Origin: Pseudomonadota bacterium | GTDB lineage: Bacteria > Pseudomonadota > Gammaproteobacteria > Pseudomonadales > Pseudomonadaceae | NCBI GenBank assembly: GCA_023431055.1 | Contig: JAEYXX010000175.1 | Coordinates: 1 to 61,500, forward strand | Direction of reading: 5' to 3' | Length of the DNA stretch: 61,500 bases | In this document: piece after piece, positions 32,828 to 41,877 of the stretch | Layout of the letters: each line of letters starts with the position of its first letter | How positions within the stretch are numbered: position 1 is the stretch's first letter | Translations under genes and position numbers: made by a program | Notes under the pieces: generated by a model | What the model saw: the letters and a program-made list of their open reading frames with translations, nothing else | The model's database searches: none | What the model was told of the DNA's origin: nothing

Positions 32828-34186
32828 ATGCCCAGCTGCTCTCTGCACCCTCTTCCCTATCGAGCCGACCCCGGAGACTACTTCCGCCGCATCCGTCAGG
32901 CACCTGGCGCGGTGTTGCTCGATGCTGGCCGTCCGCTGGCCCAACGCGGGCGCTATGATCTGATGAGCGCCTGGCCCATGGCTGAGCTGGCACCCATGCC
33001 TGAAGAGTCGGGCAACGACTTTCTCCAGCGCCTGCGCGATGCCCTGCAAGGCCTTGGCCAGGCCGAAATACCCGCGCACCAGGCACTGCCATTTGCCGGT
33101 GGCCTGATCGGCTATCTCGCCTACGACTTCGGGCGGCGCCTGGAGACGTTTGCCGAGCAGAACATCGATGATCAACACCTCGAAGATGCCCGCTTCGGCC
33201 TCTACGCCTGGGCACTGATCAGCGATCATCAATGCGAAACCAGCGTACTGATGTTTCATCCGGCGCTGCCACAGAACGAGCGCCAGCGCCTGCAGGCGCT
33301 GTTCGAGGCCGAGCCGGGCGATGACCAGGCAGCATTCCGCCTGCATCAGCCTTTTCACGCCGATATCGATCAGAGCACCTATCGCCAGGCAATCGAGCGC
33401 ATCCAGCACTACATCCTCGCTGGGGACTGCTATCAGGTGAACTTCGCCCAGCGCTTTCAGGCACCCTGCGCTGGCGACCCCTGGGCGGCCTACCTGGCGC
33501 TACGCCAGGCCTGCCCCACGCCCTTCGCCGGCTTCCAGAACCTGGGCAATGGCAACGCCATTCTCAGCCTGTCGCCCGAACGTTTTCTCAAGGTCAGCGA
33601 CAACCAGGTGGAAACCCGCCCGATCAAGGGTACCCGGCGTCGTGGCGCCGACACCGAAGATGACCAGGCACAAGCGCACGATCTGCTGGCCAGCCGCAAG
33701 GACCGCGCCGAAAACCTGATGATCGTCGATCTGCTGCGCAATGATCTCGGCCGTAGCTGCCGCATCGGCTCGGTCAAGGTGCCGCAGCTCTTCGCCCTGG
33801 AAAGCTACCCTAACGTGCACCATCTGGTCAGTTGCGTGACCGCCGAGCTGGCTCCCGGCAAGGACGCCCTGGATCTGATTGCCGGCAGCTTCCCTGGCGG
33901 TTCCATCACCGGCGCGCCGAAGATCCGCGCCATGCAGATCATCGATGAGCTGGAGCCGACCCGGCGCGGGCTCTACTGCGGCTCCCTGCTGTATCTGGAC
34001 GTGCGCGGCGAAATGGACAGCTCCATCGCCATCCGCAGCCTGCTGGTCAAAGACGGCGTGGTCAGCTGTTGGGGCGGTGGCGGCATCGTCGCCGACTCCA
34101 ACTGGCAAGCCGAGTATCAGGAGTCGATCACCAAGGTGAAGGTGCTCTTGGAAACGCTGGAGCGCCTGTCGGTCGAAGCCGAATAA
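32828..34186 (+). CDS. pabB: Aminodeoxychorismate synthase component I
   Basis: This 452-residue chorismate-binding enzyme makes 4-amino-4-deoxychorismate with PabA for folate synthesis. Signature segments are CYQVNFAQRF, RPIKGTRRRG, AENLMIVDLLRNDLGR, and FPGGSITGAPKIRAMQII. The ATG at 32828 (MPSCSLHPLPYRADP) was chosen; an upstream in-frame ATG at 32711 adds 39 residues unlike the family. A terminator follows directly. Confidence 0.93.
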   Translation: MPSCSLHPLPYRADPGDYFRRIRQAPGAVLLDAGRPLAQRGRYDLMSAWPMAELAPMPEESGNDFLQRLRDALQGLGQAEIPAHQALPFAGGLIGYLAYDFGRRLETFAEQNIDDQHLEDARFGLYAWALISDHQCETSVLMFHPALPQNERQRLQALFEAEPGDDQAAFRLHQPFHADIDQSTYRQAIERIQHYILAGDCYQVNFAQRFQAPCAGDPWAAYLALRQACPTPFAGFQNLGNGNAILSLSPERFLKVSDNQVETRPIKGTRRRGADTEDDQAQAHDLLASRKDRAENLMIVDLLRNDLGRSCRIGSVKVPQLFALESYPNVHHLVSCVTAELAPGKDALDLIAGSFPGGSITGAPKIRAMQIIDELEPTRRGLYCGSLLYLDVRGEMDSSIAIRSLLVKDGVVSCWGGGGIVADSNWQAEYQESITKVKVLLETLERLSVEAE

Positions 34187-34197
34187 GCCCCCAAACG

Positions 34198-34223
34198 AAA
34201 AACGCCGCGAAATCGCGGCGTTT
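34198..34223. terminator. Bidirectional terminator between pabB and thrH
   Basis: AAAACGCCGCG-AAAT-CGCGGCGTTT lies between convergent genes. Confidence 0.88.
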
Positions 34224-34237
34224 CTCATGCATCGATC

Positions 34238-34855
34238 TTACAGACTCAGCTTGCGGTTCGACGCCTTGATGAATTCCTGCTTGAGATCTTCATAGGTGTG
34301 CACCGCCGGAAACTGCGGGAACTCGCGGATCACGTTGTCCGGCGCATGGAACAGGATGCCGGCATGGGCTTCGCTGAGCATGGTGGTGTCGTTGTACGAG
34401 TCGCCCGCTGCGATCACACGGTAGTACAGGCTCTTGAAGGCGATGACCGACTGGCGCTTGGGGTCCTTCTGGCGCAGCTGGTAGCTGACCACGCGATCCT
34501 TCTCGTCGGTGATAAGGCGGTGGCACAGCAGGGTCGGGAAACCGAGCTGGCGCATCAGCGGCTGGGAGAACTCGTAAAAGGTGTCGGAAAGGATCACCAC
34601 CTGGAAGCGCTCACGCAACCAGTCGACGAACTCCACCGCACCTTCGAGCGGCTCGAGCGTGGCGATCACGTCCTGGATGTCCTTGAGCTTCAGGCCATGC
34701 TCATCGAGGATGCGCAGGCGCTGCTGCATCAGCACGTCATAATCGGGGATGTCGCGGGTGGTCGCCTTGAGCGACTCGATGCCGGTTTTTTCCGCGAAGG
34801 CGATCCAGATTTCCGGGACCAGTACACCTTCCAGGTCGAGACACGCGATTTCCAC
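34238..34855 (-). CDS. thrH: Phosphoserine phosphatase / phosphoserine:homoserine phosphotransferase ThrH
   Basis: This 205-residue HAD-superfamily enzyme has the variant first motif LDLEGVLVPE, motif II VVILSDTF, a Lys in RQKDPKRQ, and motif III AAGDSYNDTTM. It matches ThrH, which removes phosphate from phosphoserine and can pass it to homoserine. The start is GTG with GAGGAG upstream. The gene order pabB-thrH matches P. aeruginosa. Confidence 0.94.
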   Translation of the reverse strand: MEIACLDLEGVLVPEIWIAFAEKTGIESLKATTRDIPDYDVLMQQRLRILDEHGLKLKDIQDVIATLEPLEGAVEFVDWLRERFQVVILSDTFYEFSQPLMRQLGFPTLLCHRLITDEKDRVVSYQLRQKDPKRQSVIAFKSLYYRVIAAGDSYNDTTMLSEAHAGILFHAPDNVIREFPQFPAVHTYEDLKQEFIKASNRKLSL

Positions 34856-35029
34856 AGGCCACTCCTCGGTTGAGCCAAAAAGAAGCCGGCACTCTAGCCG
34901 CTGGGCTTGGCTCGTGCAACGCGGCCGCTTATAACCGAAAAGAAGGATTTAAAGCGTCTTAGTTATTTAGCCGTATAACCGGCCTTTGTTACCATCGCGC
35001 CCTCACGCACACGATCTGGAGTCCTCAAC

Positions 35030-35650
35030 ATGGAACTCAACCTGGACGCGCTCAACGCCGAACTCGGCAACCAGCCAGAAAAGCTGGTGCAATGGGCCAT
35101 CGGGCTGGGCAAAGCCGCCATCTGCACCACCAACTTCCGCCCGTTCGAAGCGGTGATCCTGCACATGGTCAGCCAGGTCAAACCGGATATCCCGGTGGTC
35201 TGGATGGACAGCGGTTACAACACCGACGCCACCTACCGCTTCGCCGACGAGGTGACGCGCAAGCTGAACCTGAATCTGATCACCTACCTGCCCAAGCGCT
35301 CGCGCGCGCATCGCGAAGCCATCGACGGCCCGGTGCCCGGCCTGGACGATCCGCGCCACGCTGCGTTCACCGAAGAGGTCAAGCTCGAGCCCTTTGCCCG
35401 CGCCCTGCGCGAGATGGCACCAGGCGTCTGGTTCACCGCCCTGCGCGCCACCGATACGGCCGTACGCGCGCAGATGGACCCGATCAGCATAAACCCGGAC
35501 GGCCTGATCAAGGTCGCTCCGCTGCTGCACTGGACCTCCAAGGATCTCTACGAGTATCTGGTCGCTCACAACCTGCCGAACGAGTTCGACTACTACGATC
35601 CGACCAAGGGTGAAGACAATCGCGAGTGCGGTCTGCATCTCAGCCACTGA
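35030..35650 (+). CDS. PAPS reductase-like protein (CysH family, short form)
   Basis: This 206-residue protein belongs to the phosphoadenosine phosphosulfate reductase family, judged by PDIPVVWMDSGYNTDATYRF, the fold length and the C-terminal RECGLH motif with the catalytic Cys. It differs from the usual Pseudomonas CysH. The CC and CxxC cysteines that bind [4Fe-4S] are absent, and the PP-loop SGxxD segment is replaced by CTTNFRPFEA. Only two cysteines exist. It stands between thrH and cysB, where P. aeruginosa keeps cysH. Sulfate reduction is likely from context but not certain. Confidence 0.75.
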   Translation: MELNLDALNAELGNQPEKLVQWAIGLGKAAICTTNFRPFEAVILHMVSQVKPDIPVVWMDSGYNTDATYRFADEVTRKLNLNLITYLPKRSRAHREAIDGPVPGLDDPRHAAFTEEVKLEPFARALREMAPGVWFTALRATDTAVRAQMDPISINPDGLIKVAPLLHWTSKDLYEYLVAHNLPNEFDYYDPTKGEDNRECGLHLSH

Positions 35651-35664
35651 TTGACATTGGTTAG

Positions 35665-35700
35665 AACGAAACATGGCGCCCAAGGGCGCCATGTTTCGTT
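35665..35700. terminator. Bidirectional terminator between cysH-like gene and cysB
   Basis: AACGAAACATGGCGCC and GGCGCCATGTTTCGTT form a perfect 16-bp stem with a 4-nt loop. Confidence 0.9.
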
Positions 35701-35712
35701 TCCGCCTCTGCC

Positions 35713-36696
<984 letters not shown>

Positions 36697-36790
36697 TCAG
36701 AGCAGTAAGGCAGGCAGCAGCCGCCAATGCCGTATATAACCATATTATTGGTTTAATCGAACAGCCTAGAACTTTTAGACATTCCCCCCT

Positions 36791-37291
36791 TTACAGATCC
36801 CCGTGCCCTCGATGCTGCAGCATCGGCACCAGATACACCGGCGCTTCAGACAATTGCACGATTCGCGCAGCAGTGCGGCCCAGCGGTATGGTCAGATCCG
36901 TGCCGTGGCTGTGACTGCCTACGACCAGCAGATCCACCCCAAGTTTCTGCGCCTCCTCGAGAATCACTGCAGGTGGATCCCCCTGTAACACCCGCACCGC
37001 GCGTATCAGCTGCAGATCCTGCTGAGCATCGCCCAGCTCGTCACGAAAGCCCTCCAGTACGCGCTGTTCGATACTGGCCATGACGGTGTTCAAGCCATTG
37101 CGCCGTAGCTCCGCAAGGGTCTCTTCATCCAGATAGGTCTGCAGCACGGATTCGGCGAACAAGCCCATGGGTTCCACCGCGTGCACCACATACAGATCGG
37201 CCTGAAAGCTGCGGGTCAAAGCGAGGGCGTGCTGCAGCACGTAGGAGGCGTAAAGCCCCAGATCGGTGGCATAAAGTATCGAGCGGATCAC
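36791..37291 (-). CDS. Universal stress protein family
   Basis: This 166-residue single UspA domain begins SILYATDLGLYASYVLQHAL. It has the ATP-binding type motif near the end (VVGSHSHGTDLTIPLGRTAARIV, read as G-x2-G-x9-G-T), and DLYVVHAVEP. The start is GTG. Role is general stress or energy limitation; no partner is evident. Confidence 0.9.
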   Translation of the reverse strand: MIRSILYATDLGLYASYVLQHALALTRSFQADLYVVHAVEPMGLFAESVLQTYLDEETLAELRRNGLNTVMASIEQRVLEGFRDELGDAQQDLQLIRAVRVLQGDPPAVILEEAQKLGVDLLVVGSHSHGTDLTIPLGRTAARIVQLSEAPVYLVPMLQHRGHGDL

Positions 37292-37419
37292 ATGGCCTCC
37301 TCGACTGCTGGCGCAGGCCCATGATTGAGCTTAGCAGCGCATCAGACAAAGCAAGATCGGCGACGTTATTTAGGACGAATGGCTATATGCAGGCGCCTGG
37401 AGGCCGGCAGGCTCCACGC

Positions 37420-38325
37420 TCAGGGCAGCAGTTCGTTACTCACGCCATGCGGGACATGACCCGTCGCCACCACCTGGCGCGCTCTCTCGCAGTGCCCGGT
37501 CTGATCATCGAAGAACACGTCGGCGGCAAAGGCTTCGAGCACCGCCGACTTGTCCAGCCCGCCGAGGAAGAAGGATTCGTCCAGGCGGATGTTCCACTCA
37601 CGCAACGTGCGGATCACCCGCTCGTGCGCCGGGGCCGATCGAGCAGTGACCAGCGCCGTACGAATTGGACATTCGGCTTCGGGGAACTCCTGCTGCAGCG
37701 CATGCAACGCGGCGAGAAAAGGCTTGAACGGACCGCCGGGCAGGGCCTGACGTGCCGCCTCACGTTCATGGTCCTGAAAGGCGTTGAGGCCACCACTCTG
37801 ATAGACCCGTTCGGAGTCATCCGAGAACAGCACGGCATCACCATCGAAGGCAATACGCAATTCATTGCTGTTGGCGCGCCGGGTGCCCCCGGAAAGCAGC
37901 GTGGCCGCGCCGAAACCGGCTTTCAGTGCATTGCGCACGTCATCGGCATGGGTGGACAGGAACAGATGGCAGCCGAAGGCCGCCAGATAGGGATCGGGGC
38001 TGCGACCGCCGACGAAGGCGGCGCGGGAAATGCCAAGGCCGTAGTGCTGGATCGAATTGAATGCACGCAAACCGGTATCGGCGCTGTTGCGCGAAACCAG
38101 GATGACCTCGACGCGCTGATCACTGAGCCGCGCATTCAAGCCGAGCAGCTTCTCCACCAACGGAAAGGCATCGCCCGGCATCAGCACCTCATCTTCATGC
38201 TCGATCTGATAGCGACGGTAGGCTTCGACACCTTCGCTTTCGTAGATCTGATGGCTCTCGCTCAGATCGAACAGCGCTCGCGAGGAAATCGCCAGCACCA
38301 GCTTGTCCCCCAGCCCCTTGCCCAT
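37420..38325 (-). CDS. Cytosolic 5'-nucleotidase (NT5C1 family)
   Basis: This 301-residue protein matches the bacterial relatives of cytosolic 5'-nucleotidase type I. Landmarks are LVLAISSRALFDL, VEVILVSRNSADTGLRAFNSI, AFDGDAVLFSDDSE and a final FFDDQ. The DxD-like and SRN segments are those of HAD-type nucleotidases. It would dephosphorylate nucleoside monophosphates. It lies 2 bp from the stop of the following reductase gene, so the two probably share a message. Confidence 0.85.
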   Translation of the reverse strand: MGKGLGDKLVLAISSRALFDLSESHQIYESEGVEAYRRYQIEHEDEVLMPGDAFPLVEKLLGLNARLSDQRVEVILVSRNSADTGLRAFNSIQHYGLGISRAAFVGGRSPDPYLAAFGCHLFLSTHADDVRNALKAGFGAATLLSGGTRRANSNELRIAFDGDAVLFSDDSERVYQSGGLNAFQDHEREAARQALPGGPFKPFLAALHALQQEFPEAECPIRTALVTARSAPAHERVIRTLREWNIRLDESFFLGGLDKSAVLEAFAADVFFDDQTGHCERARQVVATGHVPHGVSNELLP

Positions 38326-38327
38326 GA

Positions 38328-39284
38328 TTAGGCCTCCCGGCGAGCCTGAATGAAACGCAGCGCCTGATACAGCGCGCGCACCTTGGGCATATCGAAACCT
38401 GCTGCGTCCGCAGCCGCCAGAGGCGCTTCATAGATGGCGTGCAGCTCGGCCGCTCGCCCCTGGGCAAAATCGTGATACATGCTCGGCAGATAATCGGGCA
38501 TGCGTTGCGTCGCCGCGAGCAGTTTGTCCGCATAGTTTTCCGGCATCGCATACCCCAGCGCCTGAGCGGCCCGCACCACCTCCTGCATCATGTCGGCGAT
38601 CAGCGCGCGGCTGTCAGCGTTGTCCATCATGCGCCGCGTATCGGCATCGAGCAGCACCGACAGGCCGTTATAAGGGATGTTCCACACCAGTTTCTGCCAG
38701 CGTGTCTGCGCCAGGTCGCGCATCGCTGTCGAATCCAGGCCGGTGCTGCGCAGCAGACCCGCGCCCTCCTCGACCAGCGCCAGGCGCGCCTCGTCGTTAT
38801 CCAGCGGCCCGGAATGATAGGCCAGGTTGATCGCCCCCAAAGCCTGATGCTCGATCACCCCCGGAGCGCTACGGTGAACGCAGATGTAGCAGAGCCCACC
38901 CAGCAGATGCAGATCCTCACTCAGCAGCGGACGCAGCTCATCCTCCACTGCCAGGCCGTTCTGTAGCAGCACAACCTTGGCTCCAGGCGCCGCCGCCTTG
39001 GCGATCAGGGGCGCCAGCTCGGCATTGGCGGTGGTCTTGGCGCCCACCAGCAGCCAGTCGCATTGCGGCATGTCCTCGATAGTCCGATAGGCCTGTACCG
39101 CTGGCAGGTGCAGGGCGCCGTGCACACTGCTGTTCAGCTGCAGGCCGCGCTCGACGACGGCAGCGTATTCGCTGCGCAGCAGAAAGTGCACGTCATGGCC
39201 GGCACGTGCCAGCAGCATGCCGTAGAAGCCGCCGATGGCGCCGGTGCCGATGATACCGATGCGCGGCGCGGGGGATTGGGACAT
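38328..39284 (-). CDS. 2-dehydropantoate 2-reductase family protein
   Basis: This 318-residue NADPH-dependent reductase has the N-terminal GTGAIGGFYGMLLARAGHDV dinucleotide motif, KTTAN and a C-terminal helical domain (KLVWNIPYNGLSVLLDAD). Pseudomonas genomes hold several such paralogues, so the role in pantothenate synthesis is uncertain. Its start overlaps the stop of the thioredoxin-like gene. Confidence 0.85.
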   Translation of the reverse strand: MSQSPAPRIGIIGTGAIGGFYGMLLARAGHDVHFLLRSEYAAVVERGLQLNSSVHGALHLPAVQAYRTIEDMPQCDWLLVGAKTTANAELAPLIAKAAAPGAKVVLLQNGLAVEDELRPLLSEDLHLLGGLCYICVHRSAPGVIEHQALGAINLAYHSGPLDNDEARLALVEEGAGLLRSTGLDSTAMRDLAQTRWQKLVWNIPYNGLSVLLDADTRRMMDNADSRALIADMMQEVVRAAQALGYAMPENYADKLLAATQRMPDYLPSMYHDFAQGRAAELHAIYEAPLAAADAAGFDMPKVRALYQALRFIQARREA

Positions 39285-39670
39285 CAGGGAAGCTCCTCAG
39301 CCGGGCGAAGCAGAGCCTCGTCCATGGCAGTTAGCAGATCGTAATGGGTGAGGCGCGCATGTACTGCGCCAAAGAAATGACCGTCCTTGACCAGAAACAA
39401 CGCGGGCAGATGAAAGACCTCATAGCGCGCCACCAAACCGGCGTTATGTCCGGCATCGATCCAGCACAGGCGCTCGAGCGGAAGCGGCATGCCAGGCAGC
39501 GTCTGGCGCGCCCAACGACAGCTGGCACAGCCCGTGCTAGTGAACACTACAAGCGAGGTACCGGGAAGATCGAGCAGGCGGCGGTCGGCATCCAGATCGG
39601 TCAATTCCAGTTGCGTCGCTATACTGAGTTCACTGATATCAGTTTGCCTGCATTCGAGGTCGGTGTTCAT
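39284..39670 (-). CDS. Thioredoxin-like protein with CASC motif
   Basis: This 128-residue protein has a thioredoxin fold core: LVVFTSTGCASCRWARQ with a CxxC pair, then the cis-Pro segment FHLPALFLVKDG. No signal peptide is seen, so it is cytoplasmic. Its ATG overlaps the ATG of the divergent PilZ gene in the tetramer CATG (39668-39671), and no good ribosome site is seen upstream. The true start could lie further in, but no Met, Val or Leu start with a ribosome site is obvious before CASC. Confidence 0.8.
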   Translation of the reverse strand: MNTDLECRQTDISELSIATQLELTDLDADRRLLDLPGTSLVVFTSTGCASCRWARQTLPGMPLPLERLCWIDAGHNAGLVARYEVFHLPALFLVKDGHFFGAVHARLTHYDLLTAMDEALLRPAEELP

Positions 39671-40082
39671 GCGTAAGTTTCTGCGTCATCCAAGCGATAT
39701 GCCGGTGGAACTGGTCCTGCGCAGACAGGCCTGCATTCCCCGGCAACGGCTGAACAATATCAGCCTGGGCGGGGTCGCTTGCAACTCGTTACGCGGCCTC
39801 CGCCGCGGCACCTCGGTCGAACTGCGTATCCCGCTGCTTGGCGACCAGGCGCGCTATCCCGGCGTCGTGGCCTGGTGTCGACGACAGGAAAACGACTACC
39901 TGGTGGGCATCGCCTTTATCGACGAAGACACCCTGTTTCGCGCACGCATGGTCGAACAGGTCTGCCAGATCCAGCATTACCGGCAGCTGCTGGAGCGCGA
40001 GTCCGGCCAGCCGATAGCCATCGAGCAATGCGCTCAGGACTGGATCGCCAAGCATGCCGCCGAGTTTCCCCATATGGCCTGA
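39669..40082 (+). CDS. PilZ domain protein (c-di-GMP binding)
   Basis: This 137-residue protein carries the two PilZ signatures: R-x3-R at residues 2-6 (RKFLR) and NxSxxG (NNISLGG). It is probably a single-domain c-di-GMP receptor with a helical tail. The ATG at 39669 is fixed because the RxxxR motif begins at residue 2, and GAGG lies 8 nt upstream. It is divergent from, and overlaps by 2 bp, the thioredoxin-like gene. Confidence 0.88.
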   Translation: MRKFLRHPSDMPVELVLRRQACIPRQRLNNISLGGVACNSLRGLRRGTSVELRIPLLGDQARYPGVVAWCRRQENDYLVGIAFIDEDTLFRARMVEQVCQIQHYRQLLERESGQPIAIEQCAQDWIAKHAAEFPHMA

Positions 40083-40274
40083 TACGGCGCCACGATCCTC
40101 GGCGAGGCGATGAGCTGCCCCTCATACTGCCAATCTATCAGGCCTATTGAACTTAACGCCCATTGTCGCGCCGTCCCGTACGCGCTAAGGTTCGGCTCCC
40201 CCTGCGCCAACTAGCTGTGCACCGCCATAGGGGATCGCTGGCGGCCGGCACCCGTGACCTGACGACCTGACCCG

Positions 40275-41363
40275 ATGAATAGCACGATGGCTGATTTACC
40301 GATCGACGACCTTAACGTCGCCTCCAACGAAACCCTGATCACCCCCGATCAGCTCAAACGCGAAATTCCCCTGACCGATGCCGCACTGAAGACCGTCGCC
40401 CATGGTCGTCAGGTGGTACGCGACATCCTCGACGGCAAGGATCATCGCCTGTTCGTGGTGGTCGGCCCCTGCTCCATCCACGATATCAAGGCTGCCCACG
40501 AGTACGCCGAGCGCCTCAAGGTGCTGGCTGCCGAGCTGTCCGACAGCCTGTTTCTGGTCATGCGCGTGTACTTCGAGAAGCCGCGCACCACGGTGGGCTG
40601 GAAAGGCCTGATCAACGATCCGTATCTGGACGACTCGTTCAAGATCCAGGACGGTTTGCACATCGGCCGTCAACTGCTGCGCGATCTGGCTGAAATGGGC
40701 CTGCCCACCGCCACCGAAGCGCTCGATCCGATCTCCCCGCAGTATCTGCAGGATCTGATCAGCTGGTCGGCCATCGGCGCGCGCACCACCGAATCCCAGA
40801 CCCACCGCGAAATGGCCTCGGGCCTGTCCTCGGCCGTGGGTTTCAAGAACGGCACCGACGGCGGCCTGACCGTGGCGATCAACGCGCTGCAGTCGGTTTC
40901 CAGCCCGCACCGCTTCCTCGGCATCAACCAGCAAGGCGGCGTGTCCATCGTCACCACCAAAGGCAACGCCTACGGCCATGTGGTGCTGCGCGGCGGCAAC
41001 GGCAAACCCAACTACGACTCGGTCAGCGTGGCCATTTGTGAGCAGGAACTGACCAAAGCCGGCATCCGTCCGAACATCATGGTCGACTGCAGCCATGCCA
41101 ACTCCAACAAGGACCCGGCCCTGCAGCCGCTGGTACTGGAGAACGTGGCCAACCAGATCCTGGAAGGCAACAACTCCATCGTCGGCCTGATGGTCGAAAG
41201 CCACCTGGGCTGGGGCAACCAGTCGATTCCGAAGAATCTGTGCGACCTCAAGTACGGTGTTTCCATCACCGATGCCTGCATCGACTGGGACACCACCGAG
41301 AAGAGCCTGCGCAGCATGCACGCCAAGCTCAAGGATGTGCTGCCCAAGCGCCCTCGCGGCTAA
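40275..41363 (+). CDS. aroF: 3-deoxy-7-phosphoheptulonate synthase (class I)
   Basis: This 362-residue enzyme joins PEP and erythrose 4-phosphate at the entry to aromatic amino acid synthesis. Segments are VVVGPCSIHD, RVYFEKPRTTVGWKGL, GARTTESQTHREMASG, GVSIVTTKGN, and DCSHANSNKDP. An ATG at 40287 (MADLPIDDLNV) is an equally likely start; neither has a strong ribosome site. The 190-bp leader 40083-40274 shows no gene and no clear attenuator. Which aromatic amino acid inhibits it cannot be told. Confidence 0.93.
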   Translation: MNSTMADLPIDDLNVASNETLITPDQLKREIPLTDAALKTVAHGRQVVRDILDGKDHRLFVVVGPCSIHDIKAAHEYAERLKVLAAELSDSLFLVMRVYFEKPRTTVGWKGLINDPYLDDSFKIQDGLHIGRQLLRDLAEMGLPTATEALDPISPQYLQDLISWSAIGARTTESQTHREMASGLSSAVGFKNGTDGGLTVAINALQSVSSPHRFLGINQQGGVSIVTTKGNAYGHVVLRGGNGKPNYDSVSVAICEQELTKAGIRPNIMVDCSHANSNKDPALQPLVLENVANQILEGNNSIVGLMVESHLGWGNQSIPKNLCDLKYGVSITDACIDWDTTEKSLRSMHAKLKDVLPKRPRG

Positions 41364-41381
41364 GCGGTAGCGCAGCAAAGC

Positions 41382-41407
41382 AAACGCCGGGCATTGCCCG
41401 GCGTTTT
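41382..41407 (+). terminator. Terminator of the DAHP synthase gene
   Basis: AAACGCCGGGCA-TTGCCCGGCGTTTT with a short T-run, 18 bp after the stop. Confidence 0.88.
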
Positions 41408-41426
41408 CATATCTGCGCTCAACGTC

Positions 41427-41445
41427 GGGTGGGCCTCAGCCCACC
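41427..41445. repeat. Short GGTGGGC/GCCCACC palindrome
   Basis: GGTGGGC-CTCA-GCCCACC is the core of the 27604-27677 repeat family, here as a solitary unit. Confidence 0.6.
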
Positions 41446-41460
41446 ACTGCCGAGCCGGCT

Positions 41461-41733
41461 CTACTGGTGCCGCGAACGGCGCTCCATGTAGCGTTCGACG
41501 TAGGAGCAGGAGGGAATCACCGTGTAGCCCTTGCCCTCGGCATACTGCAGGGCATGCTCGGTGAGCGCGGCGGCAATGCCGCGCCCCCGCAGGGTGTTGG
41601 GTACGAAGGTGCGATAGATGTCCAGCGTCTGCTTACCCAAATCCATGTAGGCCAGATAAGCACGATCACCATCGACGGTGGTCACGAACTGGTGACTCGC
41701 CTGGTCATGGTGGATGGACAGCCCCTCACTCAT
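41461..41733 (-). CDS. Small GNAT-family N-acetyltransferase
   Basis: This 90-residue protein resembles the short Gcn5-related acetyltransferases with one acetyl-CoA motif (TLRGRGIAAALTEHAL) and a C-terminal segment with a conserved Cys and Tyr (VIPSCSYVERY). The ATG at 41733 has GGAGAG upstream. The frame continues to 41823, but the added residues do not fit the family. Substrate unknown. Confidence 0.85.
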   Translation of the reverse strand: MSEGLSIHHDQASHQFVTTVDGDRAYLAYMDLGKQTLDIYRTFVPNTLRGRGIAAALTEHALQYAEGKGYTVIPSCSYVERYMERRSRHQ

Positions 41734-41877
41734 CTTCTCTCCTCTAGCCGCAACCCTTAGCGGCGCATCTGCTTTCATTTCTACCGATGCTTGGTCAAAA
41801 GCGCAAACACGCGTACTGCCCAAGCACCCTAGGATTGACCAAGCTTATCAGGCGTAGAACCGCCCAGCCACGGGCAA

